A DNA stretch of 64,000 bases. Source: Fasciolopsis buskii. Its lineage: Eukaryota; Platyhelminthes; Trematoda; Plagiorchiida; Fasciolidae. Under the pieces are notes generated by a model, which did not search any database, had not been told where the DNA came from, and saw nothing but the letters and a program-made list of their open reading frames with translations. The DNA lies in NCBI GenBank assembly GCA_008360955.1, contig LUCM01005749.1:231313-295312 (forward strand). Reading direction: 5' to 3'. Below, piece after piece: positions 50,871 to 61,215 of this stretch. The position numbers and the translations under genes were made by a program. Within the stretch, counting starts at the first letter, position 1. Each line of letters starts with the position of its first letter.

Positions 50871-53596
50871 AATTCCCCTGTTCACCCTCACTTCGTCTCT
50901 CGACGTCCGCTCACCTTTTGATCCCTTCGAACTTTTGCAGTTTTTTTCTCCTGCTCTATGCTGACCGTGTGGTGCCGCTGACCTTCGTCGATGGTAAAGT
51001 ATTTGTTGTCATACGTGGGTGTGGGCGCTTCGGTTGGCTTGTACACCCTCGGGTCGTAGTCTAGTTTTAAGACCTATTGTGATTGGTTGATAAGGGCTCG
51101 AATGAAAGTGAGTTTCAGTGAGCTCCCGCACGAGCTTCCTCATTTGGATCTGCGCTGATCCCCTGCGGTCCGTTCTCTCTGAACTATCTTGATCACTGTT
51201 TGTTACATCGAAAAAGAACTGGATCAGAACCACTTCTTTTCTTCCTTTGTTATCTTGGCTATGACTTAAAATAAGGCATTTATTCCATTTTAAATTTGCT
51301 TTTCAACTACGGGTAAATCACCCACTCATTTACATTGGTTTGGAAACTTGGGCACCTGTTTTTACGAGCCCTTCCATTGCCGGGCAGCTGCTCACTTGCA
51401 ATGAGCTTTCCATTTGGTAGAATATAATGTTCGTTAGCAAAAGCCTCCACTGCTATCCAAAATTGTGTGGTCTTTGTTGCGAATGCACAGATCCACGATT
51501 ACAATTGTGTTTACTCCATCTTTGTAAACCGCTCTGCTCCTCCCGATAATATAGGGAACATGTATCTGTTAGGCTACTAAATGTTACACCCATCTTAGGC
51601 TGGGTTTGTTCATTTTCATACTTGAAATGACAGAAATAACAATGGCTTTCGCATATGGATTGCCGACGATTTGGTTGGTAATATCTTGGATGATGATGCT
51701 GACAATACTTCGACTGATGTTGCTGGCAATGATGAGGTTGACGTGGATGATTGTGGTGACGATGGGAACAGAAAAAAACTATCACAAATAATTTTTATGA
51801 ACATCTTTAAGAATAGGAAAGCGAACGAAGCACACGTTTGAAATTTATGGACCGAATTTCAAAACCTCATGCTAATCCAGTCTATTTTCCAATCACGGTG
51901 GATGGTATTTAATTGTGTAACAAAAATAATCCCGTCCTTAGGCATAGAATCTACTGTACACCCCATGGACATGACTGACGACTGATCGTTAGACGTGACA
52001 AAAGCGTGCGATTTCTGTTCGAAAAGATGCTACAAGGCGGCCTCAGTAAATTGATGCCCAACTTACCGGTTCACGTGGTCGACACATGCAACCGGCACGT
52101 CCGAATCGTTAACTTGTCTGATTCGACTAGAATGAAGACAAATGGAGACTGTCAGAGTCTCGCGTGTCGATTAGTGGACAACATCTCGTACAGAAAACTG
52201 TGCTGATAGTAATCAGTCCAAATACATTAGTTACACCTGTAATGGTCTTTCTGTCGAGGAAACATCAAAGCCCAATGGACAAAAGCATGCAGTTTACGTG
52301 CTTAATAATAGACGTTTTCAAATCAATTTATGACTGTTTCATTGTTCCGGCCGAGGCAGATGGCTAGTATGTGGTTAAGTGTACGTGTTTTGATGCGCAT
52401 TTTAAGATATCGCGGGATTGTTCGTTGAGAGCGTTCCCGATCAAATGAGCATAAAACGTAGCATGGGTAAGTTAGACGCTAATATTAATCAAAACAATTT
52501 TTAGTTATGAAGTATTTTACGTAAGGACCTAGACTAATTTCTGTTTACTCGTCATTCATTCTACCACTACCTGTGCAAATGAAATATATGGTAACGGAAT
52601 GACAACTATAACATTCGTAAACACTCTAGGCTTACTAATAATGTCGACGAAAATTCGACAGTCACATGTAAGGCCTGTATATTTTAGAAATATACTGTTT
52701 GCTGATACTGATCAACTGGAGCGCCCAATGTGAATCGGAAATTGAGACGGATTTCAAGCAAACCGTCTGCTCTGTTTTTGATCTGTCATCCCAGACACAA
52801 AATCTGATGCTATTCACCAGCATTTGAGCCGCATGGTAAAACCGAATTGCTAGGGGATTTCTATAAATCTCAGTCACAAAGCTTCTGCAAACAATGTATT
52901 GTTTCATTCTTGAGGGCTGCAATGTGACGAATTTGATTGAACATTTTCCATCTACGTCGCAGCTGTTTGCGATTCTTTTACGTCACAAATCTATACACAA
53001 TGTATAACCATGCCCTCTGCCTCGAGAAGTCAATCTATCTATCGGTGGAATCAGGCGAGAAAAAATTTCCTTATTCTGTAAAACCAGTTACCGACCTATA
53101 AAATCTTCCCGGTAAAAGATACTTTCATAATCGTTCCAAATATCTGACTATTCACGTACATTTGTAAACTTATACAGTACAACAGAATCGATGCCTCGAC
53201 TAGCCAAAATGTATGCACCTCTCTGGTACACGTGACCCTGTATATTTGTGTACCGTGAGAAAATAAGTCAGGCGCAACTACTCTGAGCAGGCTAGGTTAA
53301 AACAATGAGCAAACTACAAGTTGTTCACAATCGATCAGTTTAATCACATCCCATACGTTGATATCTTTTAGTCAAGCAAACCGTGTGTTCACCCACTTGC
53401 TCGCTTCGGAGCACAAACAATGCGAAAGAAATAGAGAGATTGAGAAAGCAGGAGAAAACACTGGCGCGCACACTGGGAATTCAATGCCAAAACTAGCTCA
53501 ATTGAATTGCCAAAGAAAAAACAACGAACGTGTGTCGTTTGTGTTATTGTTCAATCGAAAGTGAAAGACAAACGGAGACGACAAGAGCAAGACTGA
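50871..53596. other. No supportable gene
   Basis: The minus frame 51453-51785 is His-rich (CAT/CAC triplets) and probably reflects local trinucleotide bias. Other frames are short. Confidence 0.5.
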
Positions 53597-54102
<506 letters not shown>

Positions 54103-56125
54103 GATCCTAATGCTGATCGTGAAATAGTGGGCGAGAGGGATAGAGGCAAACAGAGAGAAAACATAGCATAGGAACTAGAAATGACAGAAAAAATAGAAAA
54201 GATGCGAGGCTGATGCAAGGGTGTGCTTGCCTTCTGTTGTTGTTTTGTTTGCTCGTTGGTCCGATTTCACTTCCATTTATTCTTTCCATAACGCCTTTTC
54301 GTACTAGTCTGATCAACAAAACATATATGTATATATATATCTCATTTCTTCACGGATTTCCGGTCGAAATGCCAATTTTGACAGTGCACACATCGAATTC
54401 CTGTTCCGGTTGTTTGTGTACAAAGTTTGGAAAAGTTGGGCCAGAATATGAGCAGATACGGGATTCCATTTTATAGTGATTGTTTGCCCGGCTTCTTTTT
54501 CCAGCCTCTTTCTCCCTATCTCTGTCTACCATTCCAGATTGTTTAGAAGACGTGTATGTTGGCAAGAAGGCGCGCTTGTATATGTGTATATTCATCTATT
54601 TTCAGGTTTAATAGGATTGGAAGCAAAGTGGTATTTCTGCTTGTTCGTTTTTCATTTTGTTCTAAGTTTTATGGTATTTCGTTGGACAGAAATGTGCATG
54701 AGTCTTTGATCGATAAATGCAATTCTGTTTCGCGGGGGGGGGGTACGGAAGTGTGACCGAGAGGGGGGGGAGGAGGCGAAGTGCAGGTGGTGGGGAGGGC
54801 TAGTTGCACCAATTGCCTATGTAATTGGTACATGTAATCTAAATTGAGCTGTTTAGTTTAGATCATCCAATTTGATTCTCCGGCTTGAATGTTTGCAAAA
54901 TTGTTCAAATGAATGAAAATGAAAACTAGGGATAAATGAGCGACGTATTGTTTTTTTGAGATAGGTTGGGTTCGATGTCGCAAAAAGACGAAAAATAAAG
55001 TTTGAATGACTGACTGTCTAATTTTGATTTGTTCCGTTGTGCGGGGATTAGAACGAGAGCCACAGGTTTCAAATAATAGTATTTGGAAATAAAGATCAGT
55101 TCGTCTCAGGTTAGATTGGGCCCAATACGAACGCGGGTGTGTATGGACAGGGGCTTGCAACAGTTGAAAGGATAGACCTCACTGGAACTATGTCCATTCT
55201 GAGTAGTTCACCTTGCTTAAAGATTTTTCGAACTCAATGTGAAAAATGTTGCATACTGGGAAACATCTATGATGGTGGGATAGATACGTTCTTTTGTGCA
55301 AATTTGTCGTAAGGTCCGACTTTCCAGTTTGTGTGGTTCCGGTTTAGACATTCGCGTATCACTCAGATTTTACCTCTTCCCGTACAGTGAACATATTGGT
55401 GTTCCGTTCTGTTCCTGGTACATTGGCGAGAACATTCACATTTTTGTCATCGGGGCTCAGTGGCAAGACAACAACCATTCTAGTTCGGTCAACTTTAGCA
55501 AACGTTTCGCCGACAAATTTCGACGGAGTTCTTTCCGACCGGGATGGCTGAGTGAGATTGGACGCGCTCACTACTGCTGGTAGGCAGGAATGCAAAACAG
55601 AACTTTGAAAAATGCCCGGTTAAGATAGCAAATTGACGGAATTGATATGATCGGAATTCAAGATACACTGGGTCCGGCTGCAAATCGTTAGTCACAAACG
55701 ACAGACTGTCGACCGCAATTGGTCCATCAAACCTGATTCTAATGGCCGAATTAGCAAGCAGAGATAGTTATGGATGTAAAGCAACCAGAACTCTGCAAAC
55801 TTTTGTTTCCAACGAGTTAAACAATTGAAAGTTGACAAAAATGACGTGCTGTTTGCGGTTGTCCACCAGTTCCTCTGAGACCGTCGGCGGAATGTGAACC
55901 GATTCAATACGTCTAGCTTTGGTAGTATGATGAAATAAATCCTTGCTTGGGTGTGAACAGATAGAATTGCAAAACAAAAATGGCAAATTTCGTTGAGCTA
56001 TCAATTTTTGCAAAACGAAATAGGTGAGCTGCATGGAACCAGGAGTAATATTAGGTGGATCAAGAGACTTAGTTGGCTAGTGTAGCTGTAGTTGTTATGA
56101 ATCACACTTTGTCTCTTGAAACCGG
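54103..56125. other. Downstream flank / possible 3' UTR side of the GPCR exon
   Basis: On the minus strand this follows the receptor stop codon. Minus frames at 55359-56034 are short and unassigned. No clear AATAAA on the minus strand was found close to the stop, so the 3' end of the transcript cannot be placed. The G-rich tract lies in this interval. Confidence 0.4.
54734..54799 (+). other. G-rich tract with quadruplex potential
   Basis: Runs of 10 G (54734-54743) and 8 G (54763-54770) are followed by shorter runs (GG, GG, GGGG, GGG) within 66 bases on the plus strand. Four or more G-runs at short spacing meet the usual pattern for an intramolecular quadruplex. The tract is about 1.3 kb beyond the stop codon of the GPCR exon on the opposite strand. 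Confidence 0.6.
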
Positions 56126-56508
56126 TCAACTTTGTGGCGAATAACTCGGACGTCTTCCCTGGTGACCTGGGGGCAAAGTCAAGCTGTCTATGTGTGGACG
56201 ATTCAAATATCCAGAATGATTGTAGCCAACGTCGGACGAGTTGCGCAGCAATGGTGTATTTGATCGACGTTTATTTGTGGATGCCACAGAACCGGGGAAA
56301 TTGGGATTGCTTGGATCTGTCTGTCCGAACTGTGTACCCATTCCACTAGCTGTTGACGCAAGCATTCCGTATTCGACCGCATAGCGCTGAGAACGTAGTC
56401 TAGCATTTATACCACGGCACCGACAAAGCAGAATCTCCTTGAAAGGTATTCGGAACTCTTGATTAAATATGGCGTAGATAATCGGATTCAAAGTTGAATT
56501 GATGTATC
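56126..56508 (-). CDS. Class A GPCR, last exon (probable biogenic-amine receptor), partial
   Basis: Read on the minus strand, the exon begins within TM7: GYINSTLNPIIYAIF, carrying the NPxxY motif (here NPIIY) that closes TM7 in class A receptors. NQEFRIPFKEILLCRCR then fits helix 8, with two cysteines that could be palmitoylated. A hydrophilic Ser/Gly/Asn-rich tail of about 90 residues ends RRPSYSPQS at a TGA (56128-56126). The start is set by a 3' splice site: ACTTTTGACGCAG precedes GATACATC, so the exon opens at 56508 with two bases completing a Gly codon (phase 1 intron). N-S-x-L-N-P-x-I-Y followed by N-x-E-F-R-x-x-F is typical of octopamine/tyramine, dopamine and serotonin receptors; the exact ligand cannot be told without TM3, TM5 and TM6. 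About 127 residues are encoded; earlier exons were not found between here and the window end. Confidence 0.85.
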
Positions 56509-59051
56509 CTGCGTCAAAAGTAATCAAGGATATGAACCAAATAATATGATAGTGTTGTTCACAAATGATTCTGTAAACTTTTATATCCGTTTCTGGATAA
56601 CATGGTTGCGTTCACAAAATAGTCAGTATACAGATAATTAGAAAGCCCACATCTATTAGAAACTGTTCACCGAAAATTTGCACAAACCTCAAAAAGCGAG
56701 TCGCGAAGAATGATCCTCGTATGCAAAATCAGTTTAATCCACTTAATCCTCAAATTTCGTCCTTTATAAATGCGAAAGTGAGGAAAAAGTGCAAATCGTC
56801 CCAAGAAACCTCCTTTATTCGGATCAAAGCGTTTAACTTTTGACACGTGTCCTGCTTCCTTTTAGCCTGTCATTTCCGAAACAGTATAACAGATTCAAAT
56901 ATGCATATTCATCTGTTAACTAGCTGGCTGGCAAGATATTCTGGCTCTTTTGATTTTTCCACATGATTGGATTGATATTCGGTATTGCTTAAATGGTCCT
57001 AATCATTAGGAGAAGGAGATTGTATCTAAACGGCAAAGAATGATTATGGTAGTGGAATCTTGCATTAGCGTACCTTTGATTCCACGGTATCACTCACAAT
57101 TCAGGATTATGTCAACCCAGTTGGGAAATTCTGAGCAGAAGCGTGCTTGTCATTGCCTACTCCGCTCAGTCCAATGGGCACCTCGGTCGTGATTATCCTG
57201 CATGGTGACCAATGCAGTATGGAAAATCTGGCGCTTATGCAATTCACCGAGGTTTGTGGACGAGTTTGATGGGGAGTATAGCCGCTAATTAGGGGAATGA
57301 TTGGGGTGTTTAATCAAATCCTTTAGTTCTAACAAGTACTTCTCCACAATACAGCGAGAAGTGACCGAGTAGAAGTCTACTGATGTGAACTAACTATCAT
57401 TCCGCCGAAAAGTTAGACGAAGTTGGTAGCTCTAATTAGCCTCCCACCTGGAATACCATGAAACAATTGTGTCAAGCATAACTAGATCCTCAGCTTGATG
57501 TAAGCCATCCTGTATAGCTAAGCGGATCAAGTAGCCATGCACGTGGTCACACCATGTCACGATGCAATCTCATTGTGACTGATCTTTCACTATCCATCGT
57601 TCTTTTTCTCTCTGACTGATTGGTGCCATGCAGTAGCAACCAAAACTAGAGCACGTTGGCGCAAAGTTATTGATTTTACAGCCGGTGGCGACCATATTCT
57701 TAACAGATTCGAGCGGTACTAATATTTCAAGAGGTTGGACAATCTAAGTTGGTGAAATACATTAATATAATCTGCAAATATTCCGATTCTAATGTCAGGC
57801 GGCAAAGCAGTGGTATTTCTGGTATATTCATACGAATAAACGTTGCGAAAAAGGTAACATTCATTACTCTTAAATATAAGGATATGGGTTCGGAAAACAG
57901 GGAGTCATAATTAAACGACCGCAGGATGGATACTATACAGACTATTTGAATTGATCTCCTGTTTCCGATACATGGAAAGTCACTTCGATAAACCATACAT
58001 GTGATGCTTATCAGTGTAGCGGTATCATGGCGGTTTCATCAAAAATGTGTGCTAACAACTTTCATTGCCATTAGCCCTTCCGGAGTCACAACGAAGTTGA
58101 TTGATTGTTTTACACATATCACGAATTCATGCAGCAACCCATTTTGGAAAAGCAAATTTTTGTCTTCAAACAACTGTCGGAAATTTGGATGGTTTCCTGA
58201 ATGGGTATCCTAATTACAGACACGACAATCATTTTACAGGGCATTTGATTTAAATTCACAATGGATCTATTTCTGGACCTACTTCATTATCAGTCGTAGA
58301 CTGAAAGGAATCATTCGCGGGTTAGTTGGGCTCGAGCTTCACGAACGTCACCTACTGATCATCCATGTTGACCCATGGGATACTACATTCCATGGTAAAA
58401 TCCTGTGTACTAACAAGATATAATGACTGAGGCAGGTAATCTAAGCAGCATTGAACAGCCAGTTTAGTCAAAGGTAACTCGGTAATTTTTGGTCAACTCA
58501 AGCAGGGGCCGTTGACATAGTGCTGGTACAAGCATCTTCAAGACCGAACACCCAGATTGACGCCAAGAGCTCTTCCAAGGTGTGTAGAATTGATGCGCTC
58601 TATCTGAACAAACATTCGAGTCCAGTGCTTTCCAAAACAAAGGTTGAATGGATAATCTGACGAGTGGGAGTGTGTGCGTGTGTGTTTGACGTTTGTGACC
58701 CGAAGGATTGTCAATAAGTATAGTCGATTATGCATATTCGTTGGAGTAGGAAAACGTCTCGTGCACAGACGACCGAATTCGCGGGTAATGCTGGTCACGG
58801 GTTATGCGCGCCGCGTATTCTCTTGCCCAGTCAACACCGTAACTTGTACACACCGTATCTGGTTTGATAGCACAGTCTCGATCCGGATGACATCGGTAAT
58901 ATCGTTACTTTGTGAATACCTCTGGTGGCTCCTTTAACGATAGCATCATCCAAACATACTCGTATCTATTTGACTGAGATTTCATTGAATTTACAAGAAT
59001 TAGGAACTGGACGATAATAGAAAAGACCGATTGGGATCCGTAGTCTACAAC
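56509..59051. other. Probable GPCR intron; nothing else recognised
   Basis: This lies upstream of the TM7 exon in transcript order. I looked on the minus strand for a TM6-type CWxPFF block and did not find one. The remaining frames are short. Confidence 0.4.
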
Positions 59052-59178
59052 GCAGGTTGTCAACAAATCCTCCTATCGTCGGTCAACTTCATCATTCGGT
59101 AGCCGTTTGTCTGCTGTCAACTTCGTGTTGAAAATGATTGATATTGTGGTTTCATTATTAATACTAATGAAAGACAAA
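59052..59178 (+). repeat. tRNA-derived SINE, 5'-truncated diverged copy
   Basis: Body and tail only: CAGGTTGTCAACAAATCC stands for the box B region. Next come CGTCGGTCAACTTCATCAT, CGGTAGCCGTTTGTCTGCTG, GTTGAAAATGATTGATATTG and GGTTTCATTATTAATA. The tRNA-like head is lost or unrecognisable. Confidence 0.65.
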
Positions 59179-60325
59179 GTAAATTAAGCGAAAGAAAATT
59201 CATGCGGGTGACTGTTCACTTGCCTTGCCTTATTGGATATGTCTGAAAGCGAACACACAACGGTGATCTTGGGCTAATTAATCCAAATTTGGTAAGGATC
59301 CGAATTCTATCGGAGTTCAAAGCATTCTCCGGAGTAAGCGGAATGTGATGATCCGGTCACTAAGGAAGATAAAATATTTTCTATTTCTCGGAAAGCATTT
59401 TAACTTATGCCGGTAAGTACAACCCATCGAAATTTGCCGGCGTCCAGTCTTACGGTTCAGACAAACTGGGGTTTAACCACTGCGCAACAGGTTGGGCCGG
59501 TGTGCCCTCGTGTGACTACTTACTTACAACCTTACCATGCTTGGTTCCTACGATGCATGCTGGCTGAAACTAACGAGATCTTTTACGGGCAATCTTCTCC
59601 AATTTTTCAAATGATAATTTTTCTGTCAACAATATTGGACTCACTGGAATGTACGGGTTTCGTGTAAAGAAGTCGTGACACGCAAACATCAAGTGGCAAC
59701 ATTTTGCCCGTTAAGTAAAGTTATCAAAGAGACCAACTTAGAAATATTTGTTTGAGATTTGCCGCAATGACCGTATTACTTGTTGATTGTAACCTAATTG
59801 CGGTATAGTATCGGCGAATTTGGTATAAACAGTGATTAGCTTGGAAGAGGCCACGGCTGATAACTGCCGAATTACCGGCAACTGCATTCTGTCTCATCAC
59901 GTAGTGTGGATGACAGCGGACAATGGACCAAATGCTCGGGCAACTTGGTCGGAAAGATGCTTTACGAAAATTCACCCATTGCTTATCTACGGCTTACTTT
60001 GTTTGTGCGAAAGAAAGATTCAAAATCCACATTAGTGAATTAATAAATTTCGTTTTCGTGTCGCACTAGCACCGGTATGGAATTTAAAATGTTATGCAAT
60101 AAGCACTCGAGACATTTTTCCCTTGTATTGTGTGGCACAATTTCCTTGGGTCTGCATCCATCCGAATTACGTCATTCCCGGAAAGATAAAGTCAAACTGG
60201 ACAACTTTTGGACGAGTGATCTTCTAGCCGAGGTCTACGTTTCCTGAATTTGAAAACAAAACCCTTAAGAATGTCGTCCTAGGCGAGGCAGAACAAATGG
60301 GTCAAAATTTCCGTGGCTAAATACA
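59179..60325. other. No supportable gene
   Basis: Frames up to 86 codons without recognised motifs. Confidence 0.5.
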
Positions 60326-60375
60326 AATATATATATATATGTATATACATATATATGTGTATTTATATATATATG
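60326..60375. repeat. (AT)n microsatellite, left flank of palindrome
   Basis: TA-rich dinucleotide tract with GT interruptions. A second TA run (60586-60602) flanks the palindrome on its right side. Confidence 0.9.
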
Positions 60376-60425
60376 AGAGCAGGTTAGAGAATGATGTTCT
60401 TTCTCGTAGCTCAGGTTCAACAGAA

Positions 60426-60585
60426 TGGCATTGGTTTGTTCGCTGAGTTGGGCAATTTGGTTGCAAACGTTTCATCACCTATCGAGGTGACTCTGCCACA
60501 ACATCAAAGCACTGACGAAGTCACCTCAATAGGTGATGAAACGTTTGTAATCAACTTGCCCAACTCAGCTAACAAACCAATGCCA
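60426..60585 (+). repeat. 67-bp-arm palindrome with hammerhead-like core (Penelope-terminus type)
   Basis: Left arm 60426-60492 and right arm 60519-60585 are inverted repeats with five mismatches in 67 positions, separated by 26 bases. On the plus strand the loop and right arm give CTGACGA (60512-60518), matching the hammerhead consensus CUGANGA. One A follows, then stem II GTCACCT/AGGTGAT (one G-U pair) with a CAAT loop, then GAA ACGTTTG. ACGTTTG (60541-60547) pairs perfectly over 7 bp with CAAACGT (60464-60470), as helix III should, and T60471 would be the cleavage-site base. Helix I is poor, and the long palindrome offers a competing fold. GAAACGTTTG and the bases after it resemble the terminus at 33206-33235, so a solo Penelope-type terminus is likely (inference). 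Confidence 0.7.
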
Positions 60586-60602
60586 TATATATATATATAT
60601 TT

Positions 60603-61126
60603 AAATGCTCACAAACCGTGACTTTAAAAAGCCAGGTGAATCAGTTAGCCGAAGTGGTGACCGTAGTTGGCAACATGTTTTACAATAGGTAAAACAGTAC
60701 ACACAAACACACACGCACCGTCAACTCTTTCGGAGTTATAGTATGACCCATACCGGTTAGCACTACTACAACGGTCATTTGGGTAGGCGTACAAATCAGG
60801 ACATATCGTTTTTTGTTCACCCGGCCTTGTACCACTAATGGGAGAAACCAAGGCTGCTGTGGGAATTTCTAACCTCTATGATGGGAACCGCATGACAATA
60901 GCTGAAGAAATAAAGAACGCCATTAGGGTATACTGTTGCGGATGGATGAATATTTCATTCAAATTCAATATCTTGTCCCGTTTCGAATCTTATTTAATTG
61001 GCTGAAATGCATAAGAGACGTAAAGTTGTGACCCAAATCCTATCGGAAATATCTTTTTCCTTCAATGCGTTGTCTAAGACACAGTCAAATAATGGAGTAG
61101 TTATCTTTCAGTCAGCTGCATCAAAT
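60603..61126. other. Nothing recognised
   Basis: Only short frames. A small CA-rich run (60698-60716) is present. Confidence 0.5.
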
Positions 61127-61215
61127 CCGTCAACTTCCCCGAGCGGCTGTTTTCTGGCAACCGTGGACCCCTTTCTTAAAATTTTGTGCACTGTTATTTT
61201 ATCTAGAAGACAGTT
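61127..61215 (+). repeat. tRNA-derived SINE, 3' fragment
   Basis: CCGTCAACTTCCCCGAGCGG, then CTGTTTTCTGGCAACCGTGG, CCCCTTTCTTAAAATTTTGT and CACTGTTATTTTAT parallel the SINE body and tail, including the CNGTNAACTTCCCC and CCCCTTYCT blocks. The head is missing; it is preceded by unrelated sequence. Confidence 0.55.
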
